Shown: positions 43,601 to 54,141 of the stretch, piece by piece
Numbering within the stretch: the stretch's first letter is position 1
Layout of the letters: the number at the start of each line of letters is the position of its first letter
Assembly (NCBI RefSeq): GCF_024734385.1
Contig: NZ_JANHAP010000014.1
Coordinates: 1 to 64,000, forward strand
Direction: 5' to 3'
DNA length: 64,000 nucleotides
Source: Dasania sp. GY-MA-18
Lineage (GTDB): Bacteria; Pseudomonadota; Gammaproteobacteria; Pseudomonadales; Dasaniaceae
Translations under genes and position numbers: made by a program
The notes under the pieces: generated by a model
Database searches by the model: none
What the model was told of the DNA's origin: nothing
Seen by the model: the letters and a program-made list of their open reading frames with translations, nothing else

Positions 43601-45646
43601 TTAGGCTTTTATGGTGGGGATGCGCACGGTGAAGTGTGTGCCTGTCCCCTCGGTGCTTTCAACCGCTACCGTGCCGCCTATGGATTCTATGTAGGTTTTG
43701 GTTTGGTAGACGCCTATGCCCATGCCTTTGCCGGACTTGGTGGTGGCAAAGGGTTTAAAGAAATAGTTGTCCATAAAGTCCTGGCTCATGCCGCAGCCAT
43801 TGTCTTCGACACTGATAATAGCAAAGTTTTCTTCTGAGCCTAAGGTTACATCAATAAAACCATTATGGCTTGTGGCATCTTGGGCATTTTTGACGATATG
43901 AACCAAAGTCATTAATAAGCTGTCGGGGTCGGCGTTAACTTTGAGGCCACTACACTCCCTGTGTATGGAGGGCAGTGGTTTTTGTTGCTGACATTTTTTG
44001 ATGACCTCTATCAATAGGCTATCTAGGTCTATGGTGCGTATTTCGGTGGGCTCATCTTGCTGCAATTTGCGCAATAGGGTGTTCATGCGTGCGACGGAGT
44101 TGTCGATGGTGTTGATGGCATCTTCCACAAAGGCGGGGTTGTCTTTGTGTTTGGCGGCGTTCTCGACTACTAGGGCCTGTTGGGCAATCAGGTTTTTAAG
44201 GTCGTGCATAACAAAGGCTGAAAGCTTGTTAAAAGCGTCAAACTGCCGCGACTCTGCCAGTAGTTCCGCGGCTTGATGGCGATCCAGATAGCTGGCAACT
44301 TGTCTGCCTACAGTTTTGAGTAGGTCTAAATCTTCCCAAGTAATATCGGCATCTAGTTCTGGCTCGGTCAAAATAATAAAGCCTAATAAATCGTTTTCTG
44401 TCAGCAGGGGCACCACTAGCCACAGATCGGGGATATTGGCTATCCACTCGGGTAGTAGGGCATTGAGCTCGCATAGCTTACCTTCGTCAGGGGAAAGTGG
44501 TGAAAAAACCCATTCATGCTCTTTTAAGGCGCGGCAAAAAGCGCTGTTTATGGCTTCGGTGGGGGCTGGGTTGGGTAGCTCCAGTTGGTGGCTGGCGGCC
44601 AATTTAAACACTTTATCGTGTTTGCGCCACAGGCCACCCCTAGGGCTTTTAAAGATGGAGGCCAGGGTTTTGACGGCGATAAGCTGAAAGTCTTGGTTGT
44701 CAGAGGGGCGCGATAGGGCGTTAATCAGCTTTAGCCACTCGACCCGGTAATCGTATTTGTGCCTGAAGAAATGTTTGTTAATCCAGACATTGAGCCTGGA
44801 CCTTAGCGTTTGAGAAATAAATAAGGTGATGATGCAGGTTAGCGCCAGAAAGATGATCACTGTGCGCAGAACATTGCTCCAGGAGCCACCGTATAGTTGT
44901 AGGTAATAGCCGCCGGTGGCCATGATCGCGAGAAAGGCCCCCGACACCGTCATGCTGGTAGTGTAAAAGGCGGCTGGCCTAGAGATGGCTATGCGGGTTG
45001 TGGCGCTGGGGGTGCTAAGGGTGATTGCTCCTATGGTCATCAGCAGGGCGGAGCAGCCGTTAATTGCACCGCGTGCCTGCCATAGCTGTATATCTATCAC
45101 ATTAAAAATAAGGCTATAGGAAAATAAAAATATGTCGTAAGCAAACAGGCCGCCTAGCACTAAGCTGTAGAGTTTGAGAATGCGCAGTGAATTGGCATTT
45201 TTATACAGCTGCTCAACGCAGATTAGGCTGACTATAGCTAGTAATAGGTTGGCCCAGATAAAAATATCGCTGTTATCCAATAGGCTGGGGGCAGTGCTTT
45301 TAAGTAATCCTATAATGACTAAGGCGCTTAGCCATAGGCTATGTATGCCGTAGAAAAACTTTTTGGGTAGCTCTTGGCCGGTGGCAAACTTGAGTGCTGC
45401 CAGAATGGCGGTAATCCAGGCGGCGTAGCGGCAGGTCTCTATAACCAGCATATCGCCTAGCGATAAAGTGCTGTGGTCGTAATGGGTGGCGACGAGTAAC
45501 AGCCAGGCAGTGGAAACCAGCGCTGCTGTTACTAGCGTGAAATGGGTTGCTTTGCGGTGCCATAGCCAAATGAGTGTGAGTGTGAGTATGGCAAATAGTA
45601 TGCCGCCGCCTATGTAGCTAAAATAGGTTATTTGATTGGCATCCAT
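43601..45646 (-). CDS. prsK: PEP-CTERM system sensor histidine kinase
   Basis: This 681-aa membrane kinase has about eight N-terminal membrane segments (to residue 285) and a GAF-like domain (about 310-460). The H-box has the phosphorylated His in FVMHDLKNLIAQQ near 480; the ATPase domain has HIVKNAQDAT (N box), VEDNGCGMS (G1) and GKGMGIGVYQTK (G2). It matches TIGR02916. The signal sensed is unknown. It is the first gene of the prs operon; a hairpin at 45678-45707 separates it from the DUF1631 gene upstream. Confidence 0.94.
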   Translation of the reverse strand: MDANQITYFSYIGGGILFAILTLTLIWLWHRKATHFTLVTAALVSTAWLLLVATHYDHSTLSLGDMLVIETCRYAAWITAILAALKFATGQELPKKFFYGIHSLWLSALVIIGLLKSTAPSLLDNSDIFIWANLLLAIVSLICVEQLYKNANSLRILKLYSLVLGGLFAYDIFLFSYSLIFNVIDIQLWQARGAINGCSALLMTIGAITLSTPSATTRIAISRPAAFYTTSMTVSGAFLAIMATGGYYLQLYGGSWSNVLRTVIIFLALTCIITLFISQTLRSRLNVWINKHFFRHKYDYRVEWLKLINALSRPSDNQDFQLIAVKTLASIFKSPRGGLWRKHDKVFKLAASHQLELPNPAPTEAINSAFCRALKEHEWVFSPLSPDEGKLCELNALLPEWIANIPDLWLVVPLLTENDLLGFIILTEPELDADITWEDLDLLKTVGRQVASYLDRHQAAELLAESRQFDAFNKLSAFVMHDLKNLIAQQALVVENAAKHKDNPAFVEDAINTIDNSVARMNTLLRKLQQDEPTEIRTIDLDSLLIEVIKKCQQQKPLPSIHRECSGLKVNADPDSLLMTLVHIVKNAQDATSHNGFIDVTLGSEENFAIISVEDNGCGMSQDFMDNYFFKPFATTKSGKGMGIGVYQTKTYIESIGGTVAVESTEGTGTHFTVRIPTIKA

Positions 45647-45677
45647 GAACGACTAATGTCTCTTTTATTATTAAATA

Positions 45678-45707
45678 ATGGCTGTGGCCCTTAAGGCCCA
45701 CGGCCAT
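45678..45707 (-). terminator. Probable terminator of the DUF1631 gene
   Basis: Arms ATGGCTGTGGCCC and GGCCCACGGCCAT pair at 11 of 13 positions around TTAA. The hairpin is 34 bp past the DUF1631 stop, with an AT-rich tract (TATTTAATAATAAAA on the - strand) after it. Confidence 0.5.
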
Positions 45708-45740
45708 TTTAAACGATGCTGAGCGGGTGTGCTGCTGTTT

Positions 45741-47978
45741 TTATGAGGTGGGTTGTCGGTTTGGCTGCCCTAGCTGGCGTAAGTTATCGGTAATATTGCC
45801 AAAGGCACGGTCAAACAAGGGGGTGGACTCTAAGGCCTTGGCGCGCTTTTGCTGTAGGTCGTAGGCAAACTCTTTGCGAGTTTTTTCTAAAATATTAAAG
45901 CCAAAGCGGTTCACAAATATATAGCTATCGTTGGCCTCTATACGAGCGGATAACTTGCAGCGCACAGTTTTTTGTTCGCTGATTATCTGGTAATCAAACC
46001 AAGTGTTAGGGGCGATAGATTCCGCTTGTTTAATAAATTCGTAGGTCAGGGCTTGGTGCTGGGCTTTTTGCCGCTCTAGGGCGGTCATTTCTTTCCAGTT
46101 TTTATTGCCGCTGCCGGGGGTGTGGCCTAGCTCCTGCGCTTGCGCTGGGCTAATGGGGCGTATATTGAGCTCTGCCTTGTTGCTTTGTAATTGCTCGATG
46201 ATTTGATGAATTTGTTGGCATAGCTGTAGCCTGTCTTCATCATCGGTAATGATGTGCAGCAGGCCTTTTTCTATGCGTGCCATAAGCGCGGGTTTAATCT
46301 TTTCCAACCTGGCTATTGATTTGGCGTCTTGCTGGGTTTGGCAGGCCCACAGTAAATCGTGGATCAGCTGGGTGGCATCTAGCCACTCGGGGCTATCTTT
46401 ACCGAATTTAATAAACGTAGACACCATAAAGGCCTGCCAGTGATCAATAAGAAACTGGCTGATCTCTGGGGGCAGGGTGGCTTTTTTGAGCAAATCCAAA
46501 ATCGTTTTTTGGGTCAGGGCCTTGGCGGTATTGGTAATAGCTTTGCCTTGTGCGGCCTGCTTGGAGCGTTTTTCAATAAGCGCTTGGCGATGTTCATATT
46601 GCTTAACGGCTTCGTTGAGCTCGGTTAGCTTATTGCTGAATATGCTCTCGTCCTGACCATAGTTTTCAATGATATCTTGAATGATTTGAGCGACCAGCAG
46701 GTAAAACTTATCTTTTTCTGGTAGCTCTGCCTCCCAGCCTATTGCCGTTGAGGCTATGGTGTTAATCAGTTTTCTGGCAGGGTGGCCGCTATTTTGGAAA
46801 AAGCCGCGGTCTTTTAATGCAACTTTTAGCACTGGGATTTGCAGGCGGCTGATCAGGGCCTGGAAGGGCGCTGGCAGGTTTTGGTCGTCCAGTATAAAGT
46901 CAAAAAACATGGCGACTAAGTTGATGGTGTCTTCGTCTGCTTGCTGTACCGATTGTGGGGCGTTGGGATTGGATTTGGATAGTATTAAATCCACAAACAT
47001 GTGCAGGCTGTTGGCGGCGTTCTCGGCGCTTAGGGCTTGCCGTGTTTGCTCCACTTGAATGTTAGATAGTGCTGTGAGCAATTCGTGATTGCTCATTTGT
47101 GGCCCGGGGTTGGCGGTGTATTGGTTGTAGTTGGGCACCTGTATGGCGCCTAGTTGCCGTATACCCGCCAATAGGGTGCTAAGTTCGTTAAATTGCGTGC
47201 CAGAGCTAGCGGGCTCTGCCGAGGCCTGAGGGGGGGCGGTATCATTGTTTGCCGTGCTGGTTTCGGGCTGGGCTGGGCTATCTGATTTGGCCACGCTGTG
47301 GCTGATCTTGGGGATCACCCCTTCGTTGATTAATAGATCGTTGGCGGTGCCGTAGACCTTGCCTAACTGGCTGATGACCAGGCGGTCAAACTGCTTGTAG
47401 ATAATAATTTTAGCTTTGATATGGATATCAAATAGCTCGCAAACATCGGCAAAATTATTGCACAGCTGCTGTGGGTCTAGCGGGTTGTTATCGCTGTCTA
47501 TGCTGCGATTGTTAGTGAGGTAGTCTAGGCGTACTTGCAGGTGGTATAGCGCCTCTTGGTTGCTGCCTCTAGCTTTGCTAACCATGCTGTTAATCGCGAC
47601 ATCACGCTCTATATCGTCATCTTGCACTAGGCTGAGGCTGTCGCCGCGTGGCTCTTTAGGTGGTGCTTTTGGGGCGGTATTGCCGGGCTGATTTAAAGCG
47701 TCAAAGTGCTCTTCTACTTTGCGGCTAAAACTGCTTAATGCACCGGCCTTTTTGATGCGCAGCTCGCGCATAGACTCAAAATAGAGGTTTTGCTCGGTGT
47801 TGCTGGTGGCGCGGCTGGAAAGATCGAAAAATAAGTCGTCACAGCTGTTGAACAGGTTTTCTAAACAGTGCATCAAAATAGACTTGGCGCTGTTTTTAAC
47901 CAAGGTTACGGGCGCAGGGATGCTAGCTTTGTTGCCATTGCTACCGGTAAGCCTGATGTGATCGTTCTTGTTTTTCAT
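45741..47978 (-). CDS. DUF1631 family protein
   Basis: This 745-aa cytoplasmic protein of unknown function has an N-terminal helical region with CLENLFNSCDDLFFDLSSRA and NTEQNLYFESMRELRIKK, as in DUF1631 proteins. A low-complexity Ala/Ser/Pro/Gln linker (about 235-265) and a long helical middle with LVAMFFDFILDDQNLPAPFQ follow. The C-terminal small domain (about 660-720: FDYQIISEQKTVRCKLSARI, YIFVNRFGFN) looks PilZ-like in layout, though the c-di-GMP RxxxR and DxSxxG motifs are not evident. A strong sigma-54 promoter and a putative PrsR site lie upstream, which ties it to the PEP-CTERM regulon. Confidence 0.82.
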   Translation of the reverse strand: MKNKNDHIRLTGSNGNKASIPAPVTLVKNSAKSILMHCLENLFNSCDDLFFDLSSRATSNTEQNLYFESMRELRIKKAGALSSFSRKVEEHFDALNQPGNTAPKAPPKEPRGDSLSLVQDDDIERDVAINSMVSKARGSNQEALYHLQVRLDYLTNNRSIDSDNNPLDPQQLCNNFADVCELFDIHIKAKIIIYKQFDRLVISQLGKVYGTANDLLINEGVIPKISHSVAKSDSPAQPETSTANNDTAPPQASAEPASSGTQFNELSTLLAGIRQLGAIQVPNYNQYTANPGPQMSNHELLTALSNIQVEQTRQALSAENAANSLHMFVDLILSKSNPNAPQSVQQADEDTINLVAMFFDFILDDQNLPAPFQALISRLQIPVLKVALKDRGFFQNSGHPARKLINTIASTAIGWEAELPEKDKFYLLVAQIIQDIIENYGQDESIFSNKLTELNEAVKQYEHRQALIEKRSKQAAQGKAITNTAKALTQKTILDLLKKATLPPEISQFLIDHWQAFMVSTFIKFGKDSPEWLDATQLIHDLLWACQTQQDAKSIARLEKIKPALMARIEKGLLHIITDDEDRLQLCQQIHQIIEQLQSNKAELNIRPISPAQAQELGHTPGSGNKNWKEMTALERQKAQHQALTYEFIKQAESIAPNTWFDYQIISEQKTVRCKLSARIEANDSYIFVNRFGFNILEKTRKEFAYDLQQKRAKALESTPLFDRAFGNITDNLRQLGQPNRQPTS

Positions 47979-48025
47979 AAATACTTTTAATCTGAGCGGC
48001 GGTTATTTGAAGGTGTATATAAATC

Positions 48026-48043
48026 TTGCAAAAAACGTACCGA
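48026..48043 (-). promoter_or_regulatory. Sigma-54 promoter of the DUF1631 gene
   Basis: On the - strand TCGGTACGTTTTTTGCAAG has GG (48040-48041) and GC (48028-48029) 10 bases apart. The -12 half TTGCA is perfect, and CGGTACG matches TGGCACG at 5 of 7. The leader to the ATG at 47978 is about 40 nt. Confidence 0.75.
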
Positions 48044-48136
48044 ACACCCTAGGTGTTTTGGAAAGCGTTAACTGCCTGTATTTAAAGCTCTTTTATCCTA
48101 TCTTGGCGCCAGTGGCAAGTGTTGCTGTTGTCAAGC

Positions 48137-48160
48137 TGTAAACTTATTCGACGTATGCTT
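48137..48160 (-). promoter_or_regulatory. Putative PrsR upstream activating site, copy 2
   Basis: The - strand core is CGTCGAATAAGTTTACA, identical to copy 1 except for one G/C change in these 17 bases. It is 95 bp upstream of the -24 GG. The difference in distance from copy 1 is 31 bp, close to three helical turns, so both face the promoter from the same side. Confidence 0.6.
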
Positions 48161-48189
48161 GACGGCCTGGCTATTTATCAGCTGGCTGC

Positions 48190-48669
48190 TTAATCGATCT
48201 CCGCGGATACCGGTGTTGATAGGGGGCTGTATATCATCGAGGTGTCATAGGTAGAGATGGCGAAATAGTATTTGCCAGCAGGCAGCTCCGGAGTGGTGTA
48301 GGTGGTGGTGTTGCGGTCGCTAATATTAACCATTTGCCCTTCGTTTATAGGCGTGCCATCCAGGTAGTAGTAAATTTCATAGCCGCCGATTTCGGTTAGG
48401 GCTAGGGGGCTGTTGTCCGCGCGGGTGGTGGGGGCAGTCCAGCTTAAGGTGATGGTTCCGGTATTAGGGCTGGGGCTGGGTTCGGGCTCAGGGTCGCTGG
48501 GCTCCGGTGTTGAGGGTGCGGATTGTTCATTGTTTTCGGTGGCGCTGCTGGAGGAGTTGTCGCTGGAAGAGCTGCTGCTGGCTGCAGTATCATCACTGCC
48601 GCCACCCCCGCCGCCGCCACAGGCTGCTAATAGGGTGGAAAGTAGGCATAAAGTCAGTAGTTTGTGCAT
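48190..48669 (-). CDS. Small lipoprotein with Ser/Pro linker and Ig/FnIII-like domain
   Basis: The 159-aa protein has a lipoprotein signal (LLSTLLAAC, Cys about 17). It continues into a Gly7 stretch, an S/D/E/P low-complexity linker (about 25-70) and a single beta-sandwich-like domain with TITLSWTAPTTRADNSPLAL, GGYEIYYYLDG and YFAISTYDT, patterns of fibronectin type III domains. It is probably on the outer-membrane surface or in the periplasm. No function is recognised. Gly/Ser linkers of this kind are common in marine gammaproteobacterial lipoproteins. Confidence 0.8.
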   Translation of the reverse strand: MHKLLTLCLLSTLLAACGGGGGGGSDDTAASSSSSSDNSSSSATENNEQSAPSTPEPSDPEPEPSPSPNTGTITLSWTAPTTRADNSPLALTEIGGYEIYYYLDGTPINEGQMVNISDRNTTTYTTPELPAGKYYFAISTYDTSMIYSPLSTPVSAEID

Positions 48670-48825
48670 GGTTACAGCCTTGTTATGGTGAGTTGCGCAT
48701 AGTCAGTTGGCGATGATCAAAGTGTAGATAGGCGGGAGGGTTTTTGGCAACTATTAGCTGAGCTGCTCTGCTCAAGTTGTGAAGCCAGTCACCGTGAGTT
48801 TAGAGCGGGTGCGTATAAAAGGTTG

Positions 48826-49788
48826 TTAGCTATGCCTGTTCACCGAGAGTTCTGCTAGTCGTAATAGCGTATCTTTATATGCTGAGGGGGCAAAGTCGCT
48901 GATAGCTGCGGTGGCTAGTTGTTGATGCTTGATGGCGGCTAGCCTGGTGTAGTTGAGGGCGTCGCAGTCCTGTATGGCGGCGAAGATGGCGTTTAGCTCG
49001 CTGCTGTTTTTTTCTTTGATGGCATTACTTACTAGGGCTTGTTGTTCGCTGCTGCCCTGCTTCATAACGTGGATCAGAGGCAGGGTGGGCTTGCCTTCGG
49101 CCAAGTCGTCGCCTACGTTTTTGCCCATGGTTTCTGGGTCGCCCTCATAGTCTAAAACATCATCAATCAGTTGAAAGGCTATGCCTAGGTTTAGGCCGTA
49201 ATCGTAGAGTTTGCTGATGCTGGCTTGATCCAGCTCGGAGAGTTCGCCGCTGCCGGCGCAGGCCGCGGCAAACAGTACTGCGGTTTTGCTTTTGATAACA
49301 TCAAAATAATCCGCTTCGCTGGTGCTGGGGTCGCCGGCTTTAGTGAGCTGTAGCACTTCCCCTTCGGCAATAATGTTGGTGGTATTGGCCATCAGTTCCA
49401 TGACCTTTTGCTTGCCTAGGCTGACCAGTAGCTGAAAGGCACGGGTATAGAGAAAATCGCCCACTAATACGCTGGGGGCATTGCCCCACTCGGCGTTGGC
49501 TGTGGGGCGGCCACGGCGTAGGGATGAAATGTCGACTACATCGTCATGCAGCAAAGTGGCGGTATGTATAAACTCTATAGAGGCGGCGAAGGCGATATGC
49601 TGCTGCCCTATATTGCCGTTAATGCCGCCGCATAGCAGTGCCAATAAGGGGCGCAGGCGCTTGCCGCCAGCATCCACTATATAGTGGCCTATGCTGCCGA
49701 CTAGGGGGATGCGGGAGTGCAGGTGGTCGATAATAAGCTGGTTTACGGCTTCAAATTCGGTGGCGACGATGTCACGAGCTTGCTGCAT
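48826..49788 (-). CDS. ispB: Octaprenyl (polyprenyl) diphosphate synthase
   Basis: The 320-aa trans-prenyltransferase extends FPP with IPP to make the ubiquinone side chain. The two aspartate-rich motifs are LLHDDVVDISSLRRGRPT near 80 and FQLIDDVLDYEGDPETMGK near 206; GGKRLRPLLALLC stands before the first. Length and divergent position to rplU-rpmA match ispB in other gammaproteobacteria. The chain length (C40 or other) cannot be read from sequence. Confidence 0.95.
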   Translation of the reverse strand: MQQARDIVATEFEAVNQLIIDHLHSRIPLVGSIGHYIVDAGGKRLRPLLALLCGGINGNIGQQHIAFAASIEFIHTATLLHDDVVDISSLRRGRPTANAEWGNAPSVLVGDFLYTRAFQLLVSLGKQKVMELMANTTNIIAEGEVLQLTKAGDPSTSEADYFDVIKSKTAVLFAAACAGSGELSELDQASISKLYDYGLNLGIAFQLIDDVLDYEGDPETMGKNVGDDLAEGKPTLPLIHVMKQGSSEQQALVSNAIKEKNSSELNAIFAAIQDCDALNYTRLAAIKHQQLATAAISDFAPSAYKDTLLRLAELSVNRHS

Positions 49789-49956
49789 GTTGTTGTTCTG
49801 TATGTCGGGGTGCGGGCTGTGGATGTTTCTAGCTAGAACGCGGCATGCTATGGGGGGTAGGGGGTTCTGTCAAGCTGCTGGCGTAGCCTGTACGGCAATG
49901 CTGCAGCGAAAAGCCAGTTCGCTGTGAGTAAAAGGTGGTTTTGGGCTTTAAAATGC

Positions 49957-49985
49957 TTGTTCTTACTGGCTAACTGCCGTAGAAT
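49957..49985 (+). promoter_or_regulatory. Sigma-70 promoter of rplU-rpmA
   Basis: TTGTTC (49957-49962), a 17-bp spacer and TAGAAT (49980-49985) lie in the 338-bp gap between ispB and rplU. The leader would be about 135 nt and contains GC-rich inverted segments (50060-50110) that could fold. Nothing else stands out in the gap. Confidence 0.65.
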
Positions 49986-50126
49986 CCGCCCTCCGAAAAA
50001 CCGAACCGGCTTTTGCTTTTCTCTTGGTTAATAAGTGAGGGTGAATGGCTGAGGTGCCTGGACTTGTCCCAGCTGATGCTGGCAGTAAGACCCTATTTGC
50101 AAGCAGGCTACACACTGGAGTAAAAC

Positions 50127-50438
50127 ATGTACGCAGTTATTGAGAGCGGCGGTAAGCAACATCGCGTCGTTGAGGGTGAAACCCTTAAATTAGAAAAAAT
50201 TGAAGTCGCTACTGGTGAAACTATCACTTTTGATAATGTTTTGATGGTAGGCGAAGGTGAGGGCGTTAAAATTGGCGCTCCTTACGTTGCCGGCAGCAAA
50301 GTAACTGCAGAGGTTATTGAGCAAGGTCGTCACAAGAAAGTAAAAATCATGAAGTTTCGTCGTCGTAAGCATTCGATGAAGCAGGCCGGCCACCGTCAGT
50401 GGTACACCGAAGTTAAAATCACTGGTATCAGTGCTTAA
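50127..50438 (+). CDS. rplU: Ribosomal protein bL21
   Basis: The 103-aa 50S protein [14 protein letters not shown]...[14 protein letters not shown] is complete and typical of bL21, which binds 23S rRNA and contacts bL20. GGAGTAAAAC precedes the start. It is followed 19 bp later by rpmA, the standard pair. Confidence 0.98.
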   Translation: MYAVIESGGKQHRVVEGETLKLEKIEVATGETITFDNVLMVGEGEGVKIGAPYVAGSKVTAEVIEQGRHKKVKIMKFRRRKHSMKQAGHRQWYTEVKITGISA

Positions 50439-50457
50439 CAGATTTAGGAGATAAGTA

Positions 50458-50715
50458 ATGGCTCATAAGAAAGCAGGCGGTAGTACTAATAACGGTCGCG
50501 ACTCCCAGAGTAAGCGCTTAGGTGTTAAGCGTTTTGGCGGCCAAGAAGTATTAGCGGGCAACATCATTGTTCGTCAACGCGGCACTAAGTTTCACGCTGG
50601 CGTTAATGTAGGTTTAGGTACCGATCACACTTTGTTTGCTAAGGCAGATGGCGTGGTTAAGTTCGAAACTAAAGGTCCTAAAAACCGCAAGTTTGTTAGC
50701 ATTGTAACTGCATAA
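50458..50715 (+). CDS. rpmA: Ribosomal protein bL27
   Basis: The 85-aa 50S protein begins [20 protein letters not shown], whose N-terminal tail reaches the peptidyl-transferase centre. Full length; AGGAG lies before the ATG. No N-terminal cleavable extension, as expected for Proteobacteria. Confidence 0.98.
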   Translation: MAHKKAGGSTNNGRDSQSKRLGVKRFGGQEVLAGNIIVRQRGTKFHAGVNVGLGTDHTLFAKADGVVKFETKGPKNRKFVSIVTA

Positions 50716-50734
50716 GTTCACTGTGCTATAGCGA

Positions 50735-50760
50735 AAGCCTCGTCTACTATGACGGGGCTT
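50735..50760 (+). terminator. Terminator after rpmA
   Basis: AAGCCTCGTC / GACGGGGCTT form a 10-bp stem with one T-G wobble around TACTAT, followed by TTTTTTG. It separates the ribosomal pair from obg. Confidence 0.85.
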
Positions 50761-50826
50761 TTTTGTTTCTGGCTATTTTTAGCTATTTTATAGGTAAGAG
50801 ATTTAGCTTGCCTGGCAAGTGATTAA

Positions 50827-52035
<1,209 letters not shown>

Positions 52036-52068
52036 TGTCATCGTGGCAGCCTGATTTGATAAACAATA

Positions 52069-53208
52069 ATGACGAAAGATAATAACGTGGATAAACCAAG
52101 CTTATCGAAAACCCAGCGCTGGGTGGTGAAAATTGGCAGCGCCTTATTAACTGCTGGCGGCAAGGGCCTGGATGTAGAGGCGATTGCTAACTGGACGGCG
52201 CAAATGGCTGAGCTGCGTCAGCGGGGTATAGAGCTGGTGCTGGTGTCCTCTGGGGCTGTGGCTGAAGGCATGACCCGGTTGGGCTGGTCGCAGCGCCCCA
52301 GCTCCCTGCACGACCTACAGGCGGCAGCTGCCGTGGGCCAGATGGGCTTGGTGCAGGCCTACGAATCTTGTTTTAAGCAGTACGATATACATACGGCGCA
52401 GATATTATTAGGGCACGATGATATTTCTGCTCGTGACCGCTATCTCAATGCCCGCGGTACCATCGCGCGTTTATTGGAGTTGGGGGTGGTGCCAGTGGTC
52501 AATGAAAACGATACCGTGGTCACCGATGAGATACGCTTTGGTGATAACGATACTTTAGGGGCGCTGGTGGCCAACTTAATTGATGCCGATTTGCTGGTGA
52601 TCTTAACAGATCAGCAAGGCTTGTTTGCCAGTGATCCGCGCGCTAATCCCGATGCTGAGCTGATCAGCTTTGCTCATGCTAATGATGCTTCTTTAGATGC
52701 TATGGCCAGTGGTGGCTCTGGCGCCTTGGGGCGCGGAGGGATGTTAACCAAGGTGCGGGCGGCTAGGTTGGCGGCTAGGTCGGGCACCCATACCGTTATT
52801 GCGGGCGGGGCCCTAAAGAATGTGTTGGTAGACCTAGTTAGCGATAAGGTGCAGGGCACCTTGTTGGTGGCCGAGCAGGCGCCGCTGGCGGCACGCAAGC
52901 AATGGTTGGCGGGGCAGTCGCAAATGTGTGGCAGCTTGCAGCTGGATGACGGTGCGGTGGCTATGCTGCGTAGCTCTGGCAAAAGTCTGTTACCTGTGGG
53001 GGTTGCGGCAATAAGCGGTAATTTCGATAGGGGTGACTTTGTGGTGTGCGTGGACGCCAAGGGGGTTGCAGTGGCGAGAGGGATAGTTAACTACAGTGCC
53101 GCCGAAGCGCAAAAAATCATCGGCAAGGGCAGTGCGGCTATGCAGGGTGCTCTGGGTTATCAGGGTGATGTGGAGTTAATCCACAGGGATAATCTGGTTT
53201 TGGTGTAG
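52069..53208 (+). CDS. proB: Glutamate 5-kinase
   Basis: This 379-aa enzyme phosphorylates glutamate in the first step of proline synthesis. The amino-acid-kinase domain (about 15-265) shows [54 protein letters not shown] and [16 protein letters not shown]; a PUA domain (about 285-365) follows. It stands 33 bp after obg, as in Pseudomonas-type genomes. Feedback control by proline is known for the family, not visible here. Confidence 0.96.
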   Translation: MTKDNNVDKPSLSKTQRWVVKIGSALLTAGGKGLDVEAIANWTAQMAELRQRGIELVLVSSGAVAEGMTRLGWSQRPSSLHDLQAAAAVGQMGLVQAYESCFKQYDIHTAQILLGHDDISARDRYLNARGTIARLLELGVVPVVNENDTVVTDEIRFGDNDTLGALVANLIDADLLVILTDQQGLFASDPRANPDAELISFAHANDASLDAMASGGSGALGRGGMLTKVRAARLAARSGTHTVIAGGALKNVLVDLVSDKVQGTLLVAEQAPLAARKQWLAGQSQMCGSLQLDDGAVAMLRSSGKSLLPVGVAAISGNFDRGDFVVCVDAKGVAVARGIVNYSAAEAQKIIGKGSAAMQGALGYQGDVELIHRDNLVLV

Positions 53209-53230
53209 TTTTAGCGCTAGAAATAACAAG

Positions 53231-53264
53231 CATAAAAAAACCGGCCTAGGCCGGTTTTTTTATG
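53231..53264. terminator. Bidirectional terminator proB/rpsT
   Basis: A perfect 34-bp palindrome, with CCGGCCTAGGCCGG at its centre (53241-53254) flanked by seven A on one side and seven T on the other. It ends transcription from both proB (+) and rpsT (-). Confidence 0.95.
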
Positions 53265-53276
53265 CTGAGTGCAAAA

Positions 53277-53543
53277 TTAAGCAGCAAGTGCTTTAACTTT
53301 AGCGTTCAGACGACTTTTATGACGTGCGGCCTTATTCTTGTGAATAATGCCTTTGTCAGCCATGCGATCAATAACAGGTACCGCAGCTGCGTAAGCTGTT
53401 TGCGCTTCTTCGGCGTTGCCACCATCAATAGCAGCGATCACTTTTTTGATAGATGTGCGTACCATGGAGCGCAGGCTGGCATTGTGTTGACGACGCTTTT
53501 CGGCCTGACGAGCGCGTTTTTTTGCTTGTGGAGAATTTGCCAC
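53277..53543 (-). CDS. rpsT: Ribosomal protein bS20
   Basis: The 88-aa 30S protein [20 protein letters not shown] is complete. The start is GTG (53541-53543) with AGGAG nine bases upstream; a weak start codon is typical of rpsT, which is translationally autoregulated in E. coli. It has its own strong promoter at 53588-53616. Confidence 0.97.
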   Translation of the reverse strand: MANSPQAKKRARQAEKRRQHNASLRSMVRTSIKKVIAAIDGGNAEEAQTAYAAAVPVIDRMADKGIIHKNKAARHKSRLNAKVKALAA

Positions 53544-53587
53544 CTTGTAACTCCTCGAAAATAGGGGGTCAAAAAATAAGAGGCGAG

Positions 53588-53616
53588 ATTATTCCTTGTT
53601 GCTGGGTGGATGTCAA
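53588..53616 (-). promoter_or_regulatory. Strong sigma-70 promoter of rpsT
   Basis: On the - strand TTGACA (53611-53616), a 17-bp spacer and AATAAT (53588-53593), one base from the consensus TATAAT, followed by a GC-rich discriminator. The leader is about 38 nt. Confidence 0.85.
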
Positions 53617-53817
53617 GCAGCGACCAGCCCTATTTGCAGTGAGCGCTAATCTAATGGCTGCGAGGGTTGGATAGCCTAGAAATAATTGGGCGGTCATTGA
53701 TTAGTTAGCGTTATTGGTTATTATAAATACAGTTTTACATAACTATCTGGATGTTTTTCGTAGCTATAATTGTTTAGCGGCTAGGCCCTAATAATAAAAT
53801 AACAACAAGGTAATGCT

Positions 53818-54141
53818 ATGCAACAGAGACTTATCCTATTGGTACTGGCCTCATTATTGGCTTTGCCCGCTTGGGCGGCTTGCAAAGAGGCAAAGATCCC
53901 CTATTTACCCAACCCTAATATGGCTGATATAGGCGAGATGCTAGAAGCGCAGGCGGCGGTCAAGAATTATATGCAGCGTCAGCAGTCGTTTTTAGCTTGC
54001 AGCCGTGATGGCGTGCGCCATAACCGGGCGGTGGATCGTATGCACGAGGTGGCTAAAGAATTTAATAAGATCACTAGGCGCTTTAAAGCTAAGCAGCAAT
54101 CTGAGGATATGTTTACTGAGCTGGCGTTAATTAGCTATTAG
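53818..54141 (+). CDS. Small exported protein of unknown function
   Basis: The 107-aa protein has a clear signal peptide (LILLVLASLLALPAWAA, cleavage near 21). The mature part is short and helical with two Cys (CKEAKIPYLPNPN..., FLACSRDG), which may form a disulfide in the periplasm. AAGG precedes the ATG by seven bases. I do not recognise a family. It overlaps the opposite small gene by 4 bp tail to tail. Confidence 0.7.
   Translation: MQQRLILLVLASLLALPAWAACKEAKIPYLPNPNMADIGEMLEAQAAVKNYMQRQQSFLACSRDGVRHNRAVDRMHEVAKEFNKITRRFKAKQQSEDMFTELALISY

Noticed and set aside
44316-44687. 123-aa + strand frame inside prsK
   Set aside because: Antisense shadow; prsK carries all kinase boxes in the other strand and this frame has no start signal.
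48413-48691. 92-aa and 69-aa + strand frames opposite the small lipoprotein
   Set aside because: They arise from the Ser/Pro/Gly low-complexity linker of the - strand lipoprotein, which has a proper signal and lipobox.
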